Below are positions 12,301 through 22,520 of a DNA stretch of 64,000 nt, piece by piece; position 1 is the stretch's first letter, and each line of letters starts with the position of its first letter. The DNA is from Xylocopa sonorina (lineage: Eukaryota; Arthropoda; Insecta; Hymenoptera; Apidae), in NCBI RefSeq assembly GCF_050948175.1, contig NC_135209.1, positions 1,488,001 through 1,552,000 of the forward strand, read 5' to 3'. The notes under the pieces were generated by a model. That model saw only the letters and a program-made list of their open reading frames with translations. It had not been told where the DNA came from and did no database searches. A program made the position numbers and the translations under genes.

Positions 12301-15300
12301 ACTTCCTCGTCCTCCGTTGACCTCATCGCGAGCACTTCGAGATCCTGGTTGAAATTCAGCCTGTGTATCCCCTCGAAACACTTCTTCAGGTGCGGTTGAA
12401 CGCTGCAATATGCATCATTGTAAACGTCAATTCGAAATACTGAATCAGATAAGATGTTTAATTTTAAATTTGTAAGGAGTTGTTAAAAAATTTGCTACAT
12501 TTTTTGGTATATCGCTGCTTTGGTTTTTTTCATTCAGAATGCTATAGTTTAACCCTTTGACTATTGCCGCTTAAAGGTGCTTAGGAAATATAGATTTGTG
12601 ATATTGTAAATGATCACTAAGTGTTCCACAAAAAATTGTGGAGCGACGTAGAAAACAACGAAATACTATCTGCTTTATTATTAACGTGTCTTTTATAGGT
12701 ATGACATAGAAATTGAAATAAATTTTTATTTTGTTTATCTGACATAAACTATTATCTAATATATAATAGCTGAGAACTGAAATTTATTTTAGTATTCCTA
12801 AAAAATTTTCGAACCGCAATGTGTGTTCCGCAATGAGAAAAGTTTTGGAAACACTGATGTAGTGGATCTATTCGACATGAAATCTGAACAGCGCGATCGC
12901 GCTGCGTAGGATCCAAACGATATAAAATAAGTTGCATTGGTATATATCGTTGAAAAATACAAATGTATGCCAACATTTACTATATGCACGATACGCATTC
13001 TTTTACGCTTCCTTTTGTTATAACTTTGAATCTCTTAAATACTGCTCTAGGTGTTTAAAAAATTTACACTTATGATACTGTAAACGCTTAGAAAGTTTCC
13101 TCTTAGAAAACTTGCGCTTGTGATACTGTAAGCTTCTAAAGGTGCTTAGAAAACTTGCGTTTATGATACTGTAGACGCTTAGAAAGTTTGCTCTTAGAAA
13201 GTTTGCGCTTAGAAAGCTTGCGCTAGAAAAGCTTGCGCTTGTGATACTATAGACGCTTAGAAAATTTGCTCTTAGAAAGTTTATTCTTAGAAAATTTGCG
13301 ATATGATACCGTATGCTACTAAAGGCGCTTAGAAAACTTACATTTCTGATACAGTAGACGCTTAGAAAGTTTGCTCTTAGAAAGTTTGCGCTTAGAAAGC
13401 TTGCGCTAGGAAAGCTTGCGCTTATGATACTATAAACGCTTAGAAAGTTTGCTCTTAGAAAGTTTACGCTTAGAAAGCTTGCGCTAGGAAAGCTTGCGCT
13501 TGTGATACTGTAAGCTCTTAGAAAGTTTGCTCCTAGAAAGTTTAGACTTAGAGAGGTTGCGCTTAGAAAGTTTGGACCTAGAAAGCTTACACTTGGAAAG
13601 CTTACGTTTAAAAAGCTTTCGCTTGTAATACTGTAGACACCTTAAATACTCTTAGAAAAATGACAATGCAACAATGCCCAATACAAAGAAATTAATAATA
13701 TTGTTTCAATGCCTTGACTACTTCAATAAACTTTCTTAGAAACTTCCTCGTTCACGGTGTGCATCGCGAATGAATTCCAATTCCATGATACAACCGATGC
13801 GTCTCAAAGTCTGCCGTAGTCAAAGACTTAACAGTCCTAACGTTAATTGCTACCAAGAAAATGATTACCGAGTCGGATCTTTAGTCTCTGACAGAATTTC
13901 CAGTAATTCATCGTTGGATAGGAAGAAGAATCTCGGGAAGAACAGCCGTTTTCTCTCGAGATAATCATTCAGACCCTTTTGGATGTCCTCTAACAGCCCG
14001 TAGCTCTTTTTCAACCGCTCTAACATCTTATCGATCTCGACGACCGCGAGAGCCCGAGGATCCGCGTGAACAGTCTTCATGATGTCGCGCCAAGTCTTGT
14101 CCACCGCGGAGAATTTCCTCCCCTCCTCTGGCATTTGTTGCTGAATATCCGGGGACGTGAAGATCGGCTCCAAGTACATCCAGATTGATTGGACCCGCAG
14201 CCACTGGTCCAGAATTTCTTGCAGCAGATGCATTTTGTACTCCCACCTCCTAATCGTTTCATTCACATCATCAATTCCCAATCCCAATCCAACATCTAGC
14301 ACTGGCTTCAGAGAACAACGAGTCATAAATATATTCCACACTCCAAGCATCTCAAAAATAATATCAAATAAATTACAATACGATGTATTTAACACGTTGA
14401 GTGCCCAGCCTGATTTGCTTGCCGTTCCACTCAGGCCCAGGCACTCACACAAAGCAAGGACGAACAAACCGACAGCAGACCAAAACCTCTGGCACTGCTC
14501 ACAAAATTAGGAGATACTGCGCCCAATTTTATAATAATAATTTCCGAATATTAGGTTCAAAAATGGCAAAGAACTTAACACAAAAAGTTAGTACCTTCTG
14601 CAATGAATGTAAAAGCAAACCACACCTTTGTTTACTCTGTTTTCATAAACTACATTAACTTTTTCTAAATATTATATTCTTGTTTTTCAAGCCTTGACTA
14701 AACAAAAACCGATATCGCCTAAGCAAAATATTTAGTCTCACATCAGTGCGTAAGGGCCGACACGCACGGTCGTGTAATATGAACTTAAAGTCTGCTACCA
14801 GGCCTGAACGGAAGGTCTAACGCTGATCCCTAGGGACCAGCGTGGCGTTTAACGTGTTAATATTTATGACTCGTAATTCCTAATTATCGACGATTCGCTT
14901 ACAGTATCCTCTTCTCGAATGGCTTTATGTTCGGCGAATTCTTTATAGTAACCGTCCGAACGATGTGATCGTCTAATAAGAGCTGTATATCATCGACGCC
15001 AGCGATGACGTAGGTGCCAGTGTCCTTGAAAGGGTTCACAGTGAAGGCCAAATCAGCCCAGTCCTTCTCCATCTTATCCATGGCTCTCTCCAGAGTGCTC
15101 TCCTTCGAGGCGTTGTCCGAGATGCCCTCGAATTTTGGGACAAACGAGTCCAGGCCCATGGCCAGGATCTTCGCCAGTGTTAAATCAGCGTCAACTTTTA
15201 TTGGGATGCTTATGATCGCTGAGATTTCCTCCCAGTGACGCTCCTTTAATCCTGGATTACCAAGCGTGTAGATGATCGGCATGCGTTCCCTGAAATCCTC

Positions 15301-18300
15301 GATCTTCTCGCGCACGGAACCCGCCAATTGCCTCAAGTCCGGCTCCTGGAAACTCTTCTCCAGCTTGTAAACCGTTCTGCGCAGCCAAACAATTTTTTTT
15401 ATCGATTATTGATTGTTAAGAGGATATACTTTGCTGTTATAATTGACGCATCGTTGACTGGTTACGAGTTAACTCGCGTTTTCATGCCCAAACGTTGTTA
15501 ACCCGTGCTTGCATTTGCGTTGTATATTTTAATTTGTGAAACCCAGGGCGATATAGAATATTGGAGGATTTGTGCATCGTGTTTGGTCGTGCACGCTCTG
15601 CTTCTCTTGAGATTTAGGTTTTCATCATAATTTTGATAGTATACAAAGTTCGAGTATGATGATACGTGGCGATGAAGTAATGTTCAAGGAATTAAATACA
15701 GGAATGCTTTGTCTGATTGTTTAGAAATAAATTGTGACGATTCAGAATGTGATAGACCGTCGAAAGACGAAGTTGTGAATCTAATATTAAATCACGAAAA
15801 TGGTGAAAAAGAAATGTGATAAAATGTGATGGTAGAAATGATTTTGAAGAAGAATGGATCGAAAATGTCTAGTTTATCACACCAAAGAAGAAAAGGTACT
15901 GAAAGTTATATAAAAAAGTATTGTGCGTTAAAATATATATGCGCGAATAGTAAACATTGAAATGACACGAAAAAGCTACGACGCAGCGAGTGGTATCGAC
16001 CTGAACGCGTGTCCCACGTCGTTATCGATTTCCTCGGGGCTGTAAGAGCCGATCATCGAGTTCAACCATTTCTCGTGTTTCGTCAGAAACTCGCAGATCG
16101 CGTCGAATAGTTGCTTAAACGGCCTCAGTTGATCAGCGATCAGCTTGCGGCGTGGATATTGCGTAATGTCCCAGCCGAATGCAGCTTCTTCCTCGTTAAA
16201 CTTATCGATCTTCTCCATAGCGGCGATCAGCCGGTTCTCCAAACCCTGAGCTCTCCTCTGGTACTTGTACACTTCCTCGATGTCCCCCCAATATTGTATC
16301 TCGTCTACTTGCTTCGCGTAAGATTCCAACTCTTCATTGAACCTGACGTATCTGACTGTTGCGATAAAAGATAGATTTAATCATCGTCTGTCCTCGACGT
16401 ATAATGTTAATTCTTTTCTTAGCTAATTAAATGTCTAATAATTGGTATACTATCGTATATTCCAATACGTAGTTATATATTGTACTTGAATGTCTTATTA
16501 TTTAACAGTATTGCTTCTCGTGTCAGTATATTCTGATACTCTAGAGTTTTAGGAATAAAGTATCTGTTTAGACCTCAGGATGCCATTGTTCCAACCGCAT
16601 CGTTTCCATTTCGAATGTTTTATCACGGATATTTTTTGCTGAACTTAACGCCTTTTATATGTAAAGTAACAATTCAACGGGTGGTTTATTCTATTCAAGT
16701 GATTCCTTGCGATTTTCCCATTACTGTTGCTCTCTTCTATTCTTTTGCAATGATTTTAAGCGTTTTGAAATGGTCTTGAGATATTAAAAAATTGATAAAT
16801 AGTAAACGATGCGATTAGCGACTGTTTTAAACTGAGTAAGAAAAGACATAAGCAATCATATTTTTCATTTGTTCGCGATAGTCAACGCAAAATTTGTAAC
16901 TTATACGGTTTACAATAAAAAGAAGGAACGATGCGACAGACAAGCATCAGTAGAATCAGCTGTTTCGTGGAACACTTAGCATTCACGAAAAATTCTGTAA
17001 AACGACGTAGAAAACAACGAAACGCTATCTTCTTTATTATTAAAAATTGAAAAACGTTTCTTCAATAGACATGACAGAAAAAACTCTATATGTATTATCA
17101 ATAACTCAAATTTACTCTAGCGTTCCTAAAAAATTGTCAAGCTTGAAAAATGTTCCACGATGAGAAAAGTTTGGGAAAAACTGATCTATCAATTCTTTTC
17201 GACATGAAATCTGAACAGCAGGGTCCAAACGGATAGAAAAACTGCATTGACAAGTGTATCGTTGAAAAATACGAATGAACGCCAACACTTTTTGTATCCA
17301 CGACACGCGTTCCTCCGCGTTTCTTTTCGTTACATCTTTTGTACCTCTCAACGCCTCTTGAAACTCCACTGACTTCAACGCGACGATGGACTCATTTTGC
17401 TCCAAGATCTCAGGCACTCTATGATACCACTGAAACGCTGTATTCGTGGTATTTATCTCAATCTCCGTGAGCAAATGATAATCGGACAGCAGTAAAATGT
17501 GCTCGATTATTTGGTAAAGATTCTGTTCCAGAATCTTCAGAGTGGTTTCTATAGTTGTTCTAACGAATCTTTTAAGCTCCATCAGTTCAGCCGTGTTAGT
17601 TGGTACGCTCAAGGCACGATCGGATATGCTTTGATACTCGTCTGTAACTCTAAATCGTATCTTCATTGACAACCGTACAGCCTCAAATAAGTTCATCGAT
17701 GCTGCTTATAGCTAGAAAAAACTCACTTCATAGCCATGTTCTGATACTTCTCAACAAGCGTATCAATGAGCAGACATTTTATACGACAGATATTTTCGAC
17801 AATCGTTTCCACGAATAGTTTTCGAGACACTCTGAACAGTCCAGCGAAAGCAGTTCGTTCGACGTCTAAAGGGAGGTTCAACATGAGATCGTGGTAACGT
17901 TTTATCATTTCGTTGTAGTCTTTCAATTTCCTCGACTCGTCTTTTACAAATCGTTCTACAGTACTGTACTCCTCGTTGTTATAGAAACGTTCGTATCTGG
18001 CAAATATAAGGTCGAAGGTTAAACAAGGCTTTAAATACGAATCAATGGTCGATAGTTACGTTTGTAGTTCCGCTAGAATCTGCTCTGGAATGCGTTTCTC
18101 TTGGTAAATCAGATCAGCGATACTCCGTTTAAGCTTCTGCACTCTGGACTGCTCTATGCGTGGCTACGTGAAGAGCGATTCAGTGTACAGCGTTCATATT
18201 CGTTTTTACGCGATGCAGAATAAATAGTAATTTATTGTACCTTCAACAATTCCTCTGGACCAGACCAATCTAAATAAAGCTGAGCCTCTAACACGTCGAA

Positions 18301-19838
18301 ATATCGGACAGCTGCGCATATCTCGTCCAAGATATTGCAGAAGACACTCTCGAACTTTTCGAAGGACGGCTCGAAGGTGAGCTGGTCAAAGCCAACGACG
18401 ATGTTCACGTTAAACTCGCGAACGATCGGCTGCAAGTAATGAACAATTATTGCGCGATTCGTTTCACGTCACGCGTTAAATGTACCCTCACCTGGCCGTG
18501 GATAATGAAGTTCATAAAATCCTTCAGGCTGAATTTGCACATGAACAAAAGCTGCGCTTCCATTATTTTGGCAAGGCACCCGTAGAACCTTTTGAATCGT
18601 AAACGCTGCAACGGACTAGGAACTAATCCCTGCCTATTATTCTGCAAAGCAATCGCGCGTCATTTAATTATATAACAGAAATTACGTTTGTTACGATCGT
18701 CATTGAAATTCGACCTTGAGAAACTTCTCTTGTATGTCAGCATACCAAACATTCTTCAAGGTGTTCCTTCCCCTTATGATTTGCTTGTGAATCGTTTTGT
18801 TAAACTCTGCCAAGTCCCAGCTGTCTGTACATTCGGCAATTTGCTTTAAATCGATCAATCGAAAATCGCTGAAAGAAAAACCACCCTTCCCTTTTAGAAT
18901 GGAAACATTTATACGTGTACAGATAATAAATAAACGATTCTCTACCCAAATTTACTGGTCCAGGTGTCCAAGGTCTGTTTCATGCACGGATTAATCAAAA
19001 ATAAATTATCTCCTAAATACTGACGGCATTTTTGAACCTGAGCCGTTAAACCAGGTAGAACATGCTTTATTTTCAACAGCTTCTGACTCGTTTCTCCCTG
19101 TGGAAAATATTTTCAAGAACTAAACGTGTCACAATACACGTATAAGATAAAATAGAGTTTAAATAGAGAAAACAGAAGTGAAACTTGAATTCAACCTCGG
19201 ATAAATAGCTCTCTGGTGGATCTTGAAGCGCGTACTTCAGTATCGCCCTTTTAATATCCCTGGTGAAGGTCTCTTTGATCTCGATCAGCAAACTTTCCGC
19301 GAGGTAACCGAATCGATCCCTCAAATGGTACGGGACCAAATCGAATATTTCCTCTACAACGTCGTCTTGAATTTCCACCGTGTGAACGGTGTCAACCCCA
19401 TTGCAAATGTAATTGTAATACCGATTTACGTCCTCGTCGTTACTTAAATCAATTCGTGATCCCGAAAGCTGAGGTTTCACGATTAAACCGACCATAAACC
19501 TGAAAACAGAATCTTTAGTAAACTCTGATTTAAATTCGTCGTTTCTTTTTTAATTACGACTGTAAAGAAGTTGGCAAATTCGAACGATTCGCTCACCTAC
19601 GAAAGTGTTCCACTTTCAATCGCTTTCCTGTATAAGTTTCTGCAGATTCCCATTGCTTCCGTTTCGCCTCCCTCGATTTACATTTCACGCATTCCATCAA
19701 CTCCCGCGGTAATGAAAATAACGGCTCGACTTTCGCGTCGATCACCTTCGATAACTTCCGGTCTGTGCCGCGATCTTTTCGAATTGCCGGATGCGAAATA
19801 ATGTCGCAAGACATTACGTTCGTACAGTCGCATTCCAT
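362..19838 (-). CDS. Axonemal dynein heavy chain, DNAH3/7/12 clade (3' end beyond window)
   Basis: This is the motor subunit of a single-headed inner-arm axonemal dynein (cilia/sperm). I traced 31 exons: 19838-19597, 19499-19196, 19097-18946, 18868-18715, 18641-18492, 18429-18241, 18163-18060, 17996-17756, 17681-17345, 16355-16001, 15376-14903, 14249-13869, 12402-11966, 11889-11783, 11711-10326, 10248-10054, 9969-9838, 9765-8710, 7372-7199, 7132-6960, 6866-5861, 5573-5385, 5299-4221, 3775-3584, 3527-3301, 3242-2872, 2705-2525, 2101-1803, 1220-1056, 981-741 and 651-362. Together they encode about 3,661 residues. P-loops: AAA1 GPAGTGKT (about residue 1262), AAA2 GLPFGGKT (about 1540), AAA3 GPTGTGKS (about 1909), AAA4 GVGGSGRQS (about 2272). 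The stalk coiled coil follows in exons 21-23. The chain stops after the ECNYGGRVTD block. About 340 C-terminal residues usual for the family (about 4,000 aa) are missing, so the gene continues past base 1. The exon 8/9 junction is the least certain. Best match from memory is DNAH7; DNAH3 or DNAH12 is possible. Confidence 0.93.
1257..1755. repeat. 15-bp minisatellite filling a dynein intron
   Basis: About 33 tandem, variant copies of a 15-bp unit (consensus like AAGCTTTCTAAGCGC on the plus strand) occupy nearly all of the 582-bp intron between the dynein exons at 1803 and 1220. Because the period is a multiple of three and stop-free, the array stays open in several frames and mimics Lys/Ser-rich or Leu/Glu-rich proteins. 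Short ATCATAA-containing spacers sit at both ends. Confidence 0.93.
3776..4220. repeat. Dynein intron with GCAATAG-type foldback repeat relic
   Basis: This intron contains short direct and inverted copies of GTTAGCAATAG and TTTCTATTG between about 3877 and 3990. The same motifs make up a clearer foldback element at 61488-61700, so this looks like a diverged relative. No coding potential is seen. Confidence 0.45.
7381..7579. repeat. Two-copy ~100-bp tandem duplication in dynein intron
   Basis: The segment 7381-7479 is repeated with few changes at 7480-7579. Both copies begin GTTAAGATATCTTT and end in a TTTAAATYCACCC stretch. It lies in the intron between the dynein exons at 8710 and 7372. Confidence 0.85.
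7630..7842 (+). pseudogene. Transposase C-terminal fragment (Tc1/mariner/IS630-type DDE)
   Basis: A short plus-strand frame inside a dynein intron ends with residues reading LFLSPYSPMLNHIEEKFSKI. This matches the family signature around the last catalytic acid of Tc1/mariner/IS630-type DDE transposases (PPYSPxLNPIExxxSxxK), with the usual first Pro replaced by Ser. Only about the last 30 residues look like transposase. The rest of the enzyme and both ends are missing, so it is a dead relic, antisense to the host gene. Confidence 0.6.
7925..8680. repeat. ~200-bp tandem repeat, about 3.7 copies, in dynein intron
   Basis: AT-rich units begin near 8055, 8279 and 8474, with a partial copy from about 7925. 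Each carries a GAGTGAATTTAAAGTSCC motif, then CACTATATYTTTGTAT, and ends with a GATTTGCAAAAGGGTGAATTT segment. Unit lengths are about 195-225 bp. The array fills most of the 1.3-kb intron between the dynein exons at 8710 and 7372. Confidence 0.85.
12612..13030. repeat. Dispersed ~400-bp repeat, copy A (dynein intron)
   Basis: This segment is clearly homologous to 16965-17344. Shared blocks include GACGTAGAAAACAACGAAA, TCGACATGAAATCTGAACAG and ATCGTTGAAAAATACRAATG in the same order. Part of it resembles hAT-type ends (CAGTGTTTCCAAAACTTTTC on the minus strand near 12835-12855), but no flanking duplication was recognised. It abuts the minisatellite at 13040. Confidence 0.75.
13040..13640. repeat. 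Minisatellite of the same 15-bp family, opposite orientation
   Basis: Tandem copies of GCGCTTAGAAAGCTT-like units are interspersed with GTGATACTGTA spacers. The unit is the exact reverse complement of the one in the 1257-1755 array. The array lies in the 1.47-kb intron between the dynein exons at 13869 and 12402. Confidence 0.9.
14393..14856 (+). mobile_element. piggyBac-like non-autonomous element with TTAA duplication
   Basis: The element is flanked by TTAA at 14389-14392 and 14857-14860. Its ends are inverted: CACGTTGAGTGCC on the left and, reverse-complemented, CACGTTAAACGCC on the right. A short internal frame ending at 14658 carries CNECKSKPHLCLLCFHKLH just before its stop. That fits the cysteine-rich C-terminal domain of piggyBac transposases (CxxC...KPxLCxxxCFxxYH). 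It is an internally deleted copy inside the intron between the dynein exons at 14903 and 14249. Confidence 0.75.
15498..15870 (+). pseudogene. Possible piggyBac-type 5' fragment in dynein intron
   Basis: A TTAA followed by CCCGTGCTTGC (15498 onward) resembles a piggyBac-type end. About 190 bp downstream is an acidic frame (DDSECDRPSKDEVVN near 15740-15785), like the acidic N-termini of such transposases, followed quickly by stops. No matching right end was found before the exon at 16001. This is a weak call. Confidence 0.3.
16965..17344. repeat. Dispersed ~400-bp repeat, copy B (dynein intron)
   Basis: This is the second copy of the repeat described at 12612-13030. It runs right up to the donor splice site of the dynein exon ending at 17345, so the long open frame that appears to extend that exon into the repeat is intronic. 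The minus-strand end carries CCCAAACTTTTCTCATCGTG, similar to hAT-type termini. Confidence 0.72.
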
Positions 19839-20472
19839 ATCGAAACTACTTGTTGTACGAACTCAAAAAGTATACTTTGTACCCTTAAAATAAAATTGCA
19901 GACACGATCGTGCAATTAACGGCAATTGCACGAGATTTATGCGGGAAGATTAAAGACGAAGCGAACGATGAAATGTGATGTAAACAAATTTTATACTTTC
20001 TGCTAGCTCGCGACGAATTTTGTATCACTGCAGAAGGCGCCACGTTCGGACCGATTTTCTTGATGGCTGAATTACATCTTCGCTTTTAAACTGTGTGCAC
20101 GGTAGGTACATGCCTCGTCGAGCGATCTGTTTGTCAGGGTATCACAAGTTACAATTTAAACGATCGCTCTGTGATATTGTCGATGGATGTGCGATGTCGC
20201 GTGAAATATTTTCATGGGCATTTAATCGCGTCGCATTGTAAACAGAGTAACGCAACTGCAATTGACTGCAGTTTCCAAGCAACGAAATTGATCGGTTTCT
20301 ACGGTCTTTCTAAAGGATTTCGTTTAAAAATGTCCTTAGAAAATTACGATTTTGTAACGTTATTTGATATTGATAAAATATTAGTTGAAATGAGCTTCAC
20401 GTATTTTTAGGTTATGTTTCAATTGATATCATAGGATTCTTTGGAATTGTTACATGTGGTAATACAAGTGGC
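19839..20472. promoter_or_regulatory. Divergent promoter interval between dynein and EF-Ts
   Basis: About 630 bp separate the start codons of two divergently oriented genes, so both promoters must lie here or overlap the first exons. No TATA box or other clear core element was recognised. An open frame at 20093-20410 has no family resemblance and is probably 5' UTR of EF-Ts or chance. Confidence 0.55.
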
Positions 20473-21524
20473 ATGTTTCAGATGATTTCACGTCAATTCT
20501 TTCGCTCGATACACACAAGTTATGTGCTCTGTTATACCTCGAAGAAAACGTTATTGAGTAAGTTACGCAAGAAGACCGGATATACATTCATAAACTGCAA
20601 AAAGGCTTTGGAGACAAATGACAATAACCTGGAAAAAGTAAGACGATTGTTAAATCTTGATTTTGTGTAGGGATGTTTGTAATAAGTTCGTTGTGTTAGG
20701 CGGAACAGTGGCTAAAGGAACAGGCTCAGGCGCAGGGATGGGATAAAGCGATGAAGCTACAATCTAGATTAACTTGCCAAGGATTGATAGCAATGGTGAA
20801 GAATGATAATTATGGAGCACTTGTTGAAATTAACTGCGAGACAGACTTTGTCGCAAGAAATAAAAAGTTCCACGATCTAGCAGAAATTATAGTTTCCACT
20901 GTGCTGAAGCATGGGATGACGATCGAACAGAATTCATTGATTAATAAGACCATGTTACATAGAGAGTCGATAAATGAATTGTGCGCCAGCGATGGCAAAA
21001 GTTTAGCTGATCATTCCGCCTTAACCATTGGGTCTGTAGGGGAGAACATTAATATAAGACGGGCGCTATTTATGAGCGTACAACCAGGTGTACATTTGTA
21101 CGGATGTACCCATCCTACGCCTGTAAATCCAGTTCCACCATCTTTTGGACGATATGGGGCACTGATCGCTTTGAAATCTGAAGAAAGGAAAGAAATTTTG
21201 GGATTACAGCTTTGTCAACACGTTATTGGTACTTCTTAATTAGTTTTTGTAACAATATTTGTTTTCAGTACCATATAATTAATCTATTCTCTATTGTTAG
21301 GTATGAATCCAGTCAAAGTTGGCGATCCAAGAGTTGATTTCCCTGCTGAAAATATAGACGACGAACTTGTTATGCTGTATCAAGAATTCTTGCTCGATCC
21401 CTCTGTGTCTGTACAGCAGTTGTTGCAAAATGAACAGGTTGAAATCTTGGACTTCGTCCGCTTTGAAATGGGCGAAATAGTCGAGGATAGACAAACGCTG
21501 GATTCTGTTGAAACTTGTGGTTAA
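20473..21524 (+). CDS. TSFM: Elongation factor Ts, mitochondrial
   Basis: This is the guanine-nucleotide exchange factor that recycles mitochondrial EF-Tu during organelle translation. Exons are 20473-20637, 20700-21228 and 21301-21524, giving 305 residues. The Arg-rich N-terminus (MFQMISRQFFRSIHTS) looks like a mitochondrial presequence. A UBA-like segment follows (LLSKLRKKTGYTFINCKKAL), spliced to a glutamine-rich AEQWLKEQAQAQGW stretch. The diagnostic EF-Ts signature NCETDFVARN is present, as is HVIGMNP, which is formed across the last intron. Start choice: the first Met at 20473 is used; a Met three codons later is equally possible. A likely poly(A) signal AATAAA is at 21545. Nothing is unusual. 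Confidence 0.96.
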
Positions 21525-21920
21525 AAAAGCACTTCGGTTAACAGAATAAATATATATACTCATCACGTATAAATTTCGTACCTATTTTATGCAAGAGTAT
21601 CGTTGCCTTTCCACATAACAAATATATGTATATATACATACTCGATACATTATTTTGATGCAAGTAAAATACCGAAACTCGCATTTCTTTGTTACGCACT
21701 AGTTATTGTAATTACATCAAAAATTACCATAAATTATATACAATGTAAAAACTAATGTATTTTATTGTTACAATTGTTTAATAGCGCGTCTACAATTATA
21801 GAAAAGTAAAATAATTTTGTAGTATCAGTGTGGAAATTATAAAAGTAATCCAAAAAACTTTATGTTCGATAAATAATATTCAATAATAAATTCGAGTCGA
21901 CTGTATAAATAATATTCAAA

Positions 21921-22520
21921 CTATTGCTCGTCCTTCTTTTCTTTATTAATCGCGCATGTATTATTAGGCGATTTAAGTTTGTTCCTTCTCCGCATAAGTT
22001 TCACAGACTTCCAAAGCCACATTCGTGAGTCTTTTTTCCAGTAACGAGCAATATCATCTGGAGAATGCACGACACCCTAAAAACATTAATAATACATATT
22101 ACAATGTAATACACTAAGCGTTAAGAAGCTTGCGAATCGTACTTGAAAGTTCAATATATCAGCAGAATGTTTAAAATTTTGTCTATGCGGCAACGTAACT
22201 CTAGCATCCCAACAAAATAATTCTTGGTCAATATCGGATGGTTCAGTTTGCGCGTCGCTCGTTCGACGAAGCGGTATCGCCTCAGTTCTAGATTCAATTT
22301 CCGCCTCTAGTTCCAAACGTTCCAACGACGATGAGCAGCTCCTCGACTCCTTACAACTAGCAAAGTTTGCCTATTTTTTATGAGGTTTTAGATAAGAAGA
22401 AACGAATTGTACAATGCTTTACAAATAAATGCGTTAACATCAAATAAACTGTACGTAAACCTGTACTCCTTGAGAGCAAGCATTGCAACCCAGTGTTCCT
22501 GATAGACATATATCGCTCAT
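21921..22520 (-). CDS. Small uncharacterised protein, 147 aa, three exons
   Basis: I do not recognise this protein. Three minus-strand exons (22520-22461, 22370-22143, 22076-21921) join with canonical GT-AG sites, all in phase 0, into one 147-residue frame. The N-terminus has several cysteines (MSDICLSGTLGCNACSQG). A Ser-rich then acidic segment follows, and the C-terminus is basic and aromatic (DDIARYWKKDSRMWLWKS, then Arg/Lys-rich). It has no signal peptide or membrane segment, so it is probably nuclear or cytosolic. The frame also stays open about 20 codons upstream of the chosen Met (to a possible acceptor near 22575), so extra 5' exons are possible. It is divergent from the villin-like gene and convergent with EF-Ts. 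Confidence 0.65.

Noticed and set aside
17112..17344. Apparent C-terminal extension of a dynein exon (reading ...RNAEERVSWIQKVLAF)
   Set aside because: A donor GTACAA at 17344 joins in frame to the next exon (RYVRFNEELESYAKQ), giving the family sequence; the extension is dispersed repeat copy B.
20093..20410. 105-codon plus-strand frame upstream of EF-Ts
   Set aside because: No family resemblance, Cys/Ser-rich mixed sequence, and it sits in the divergent promoter/5' UTR interval.
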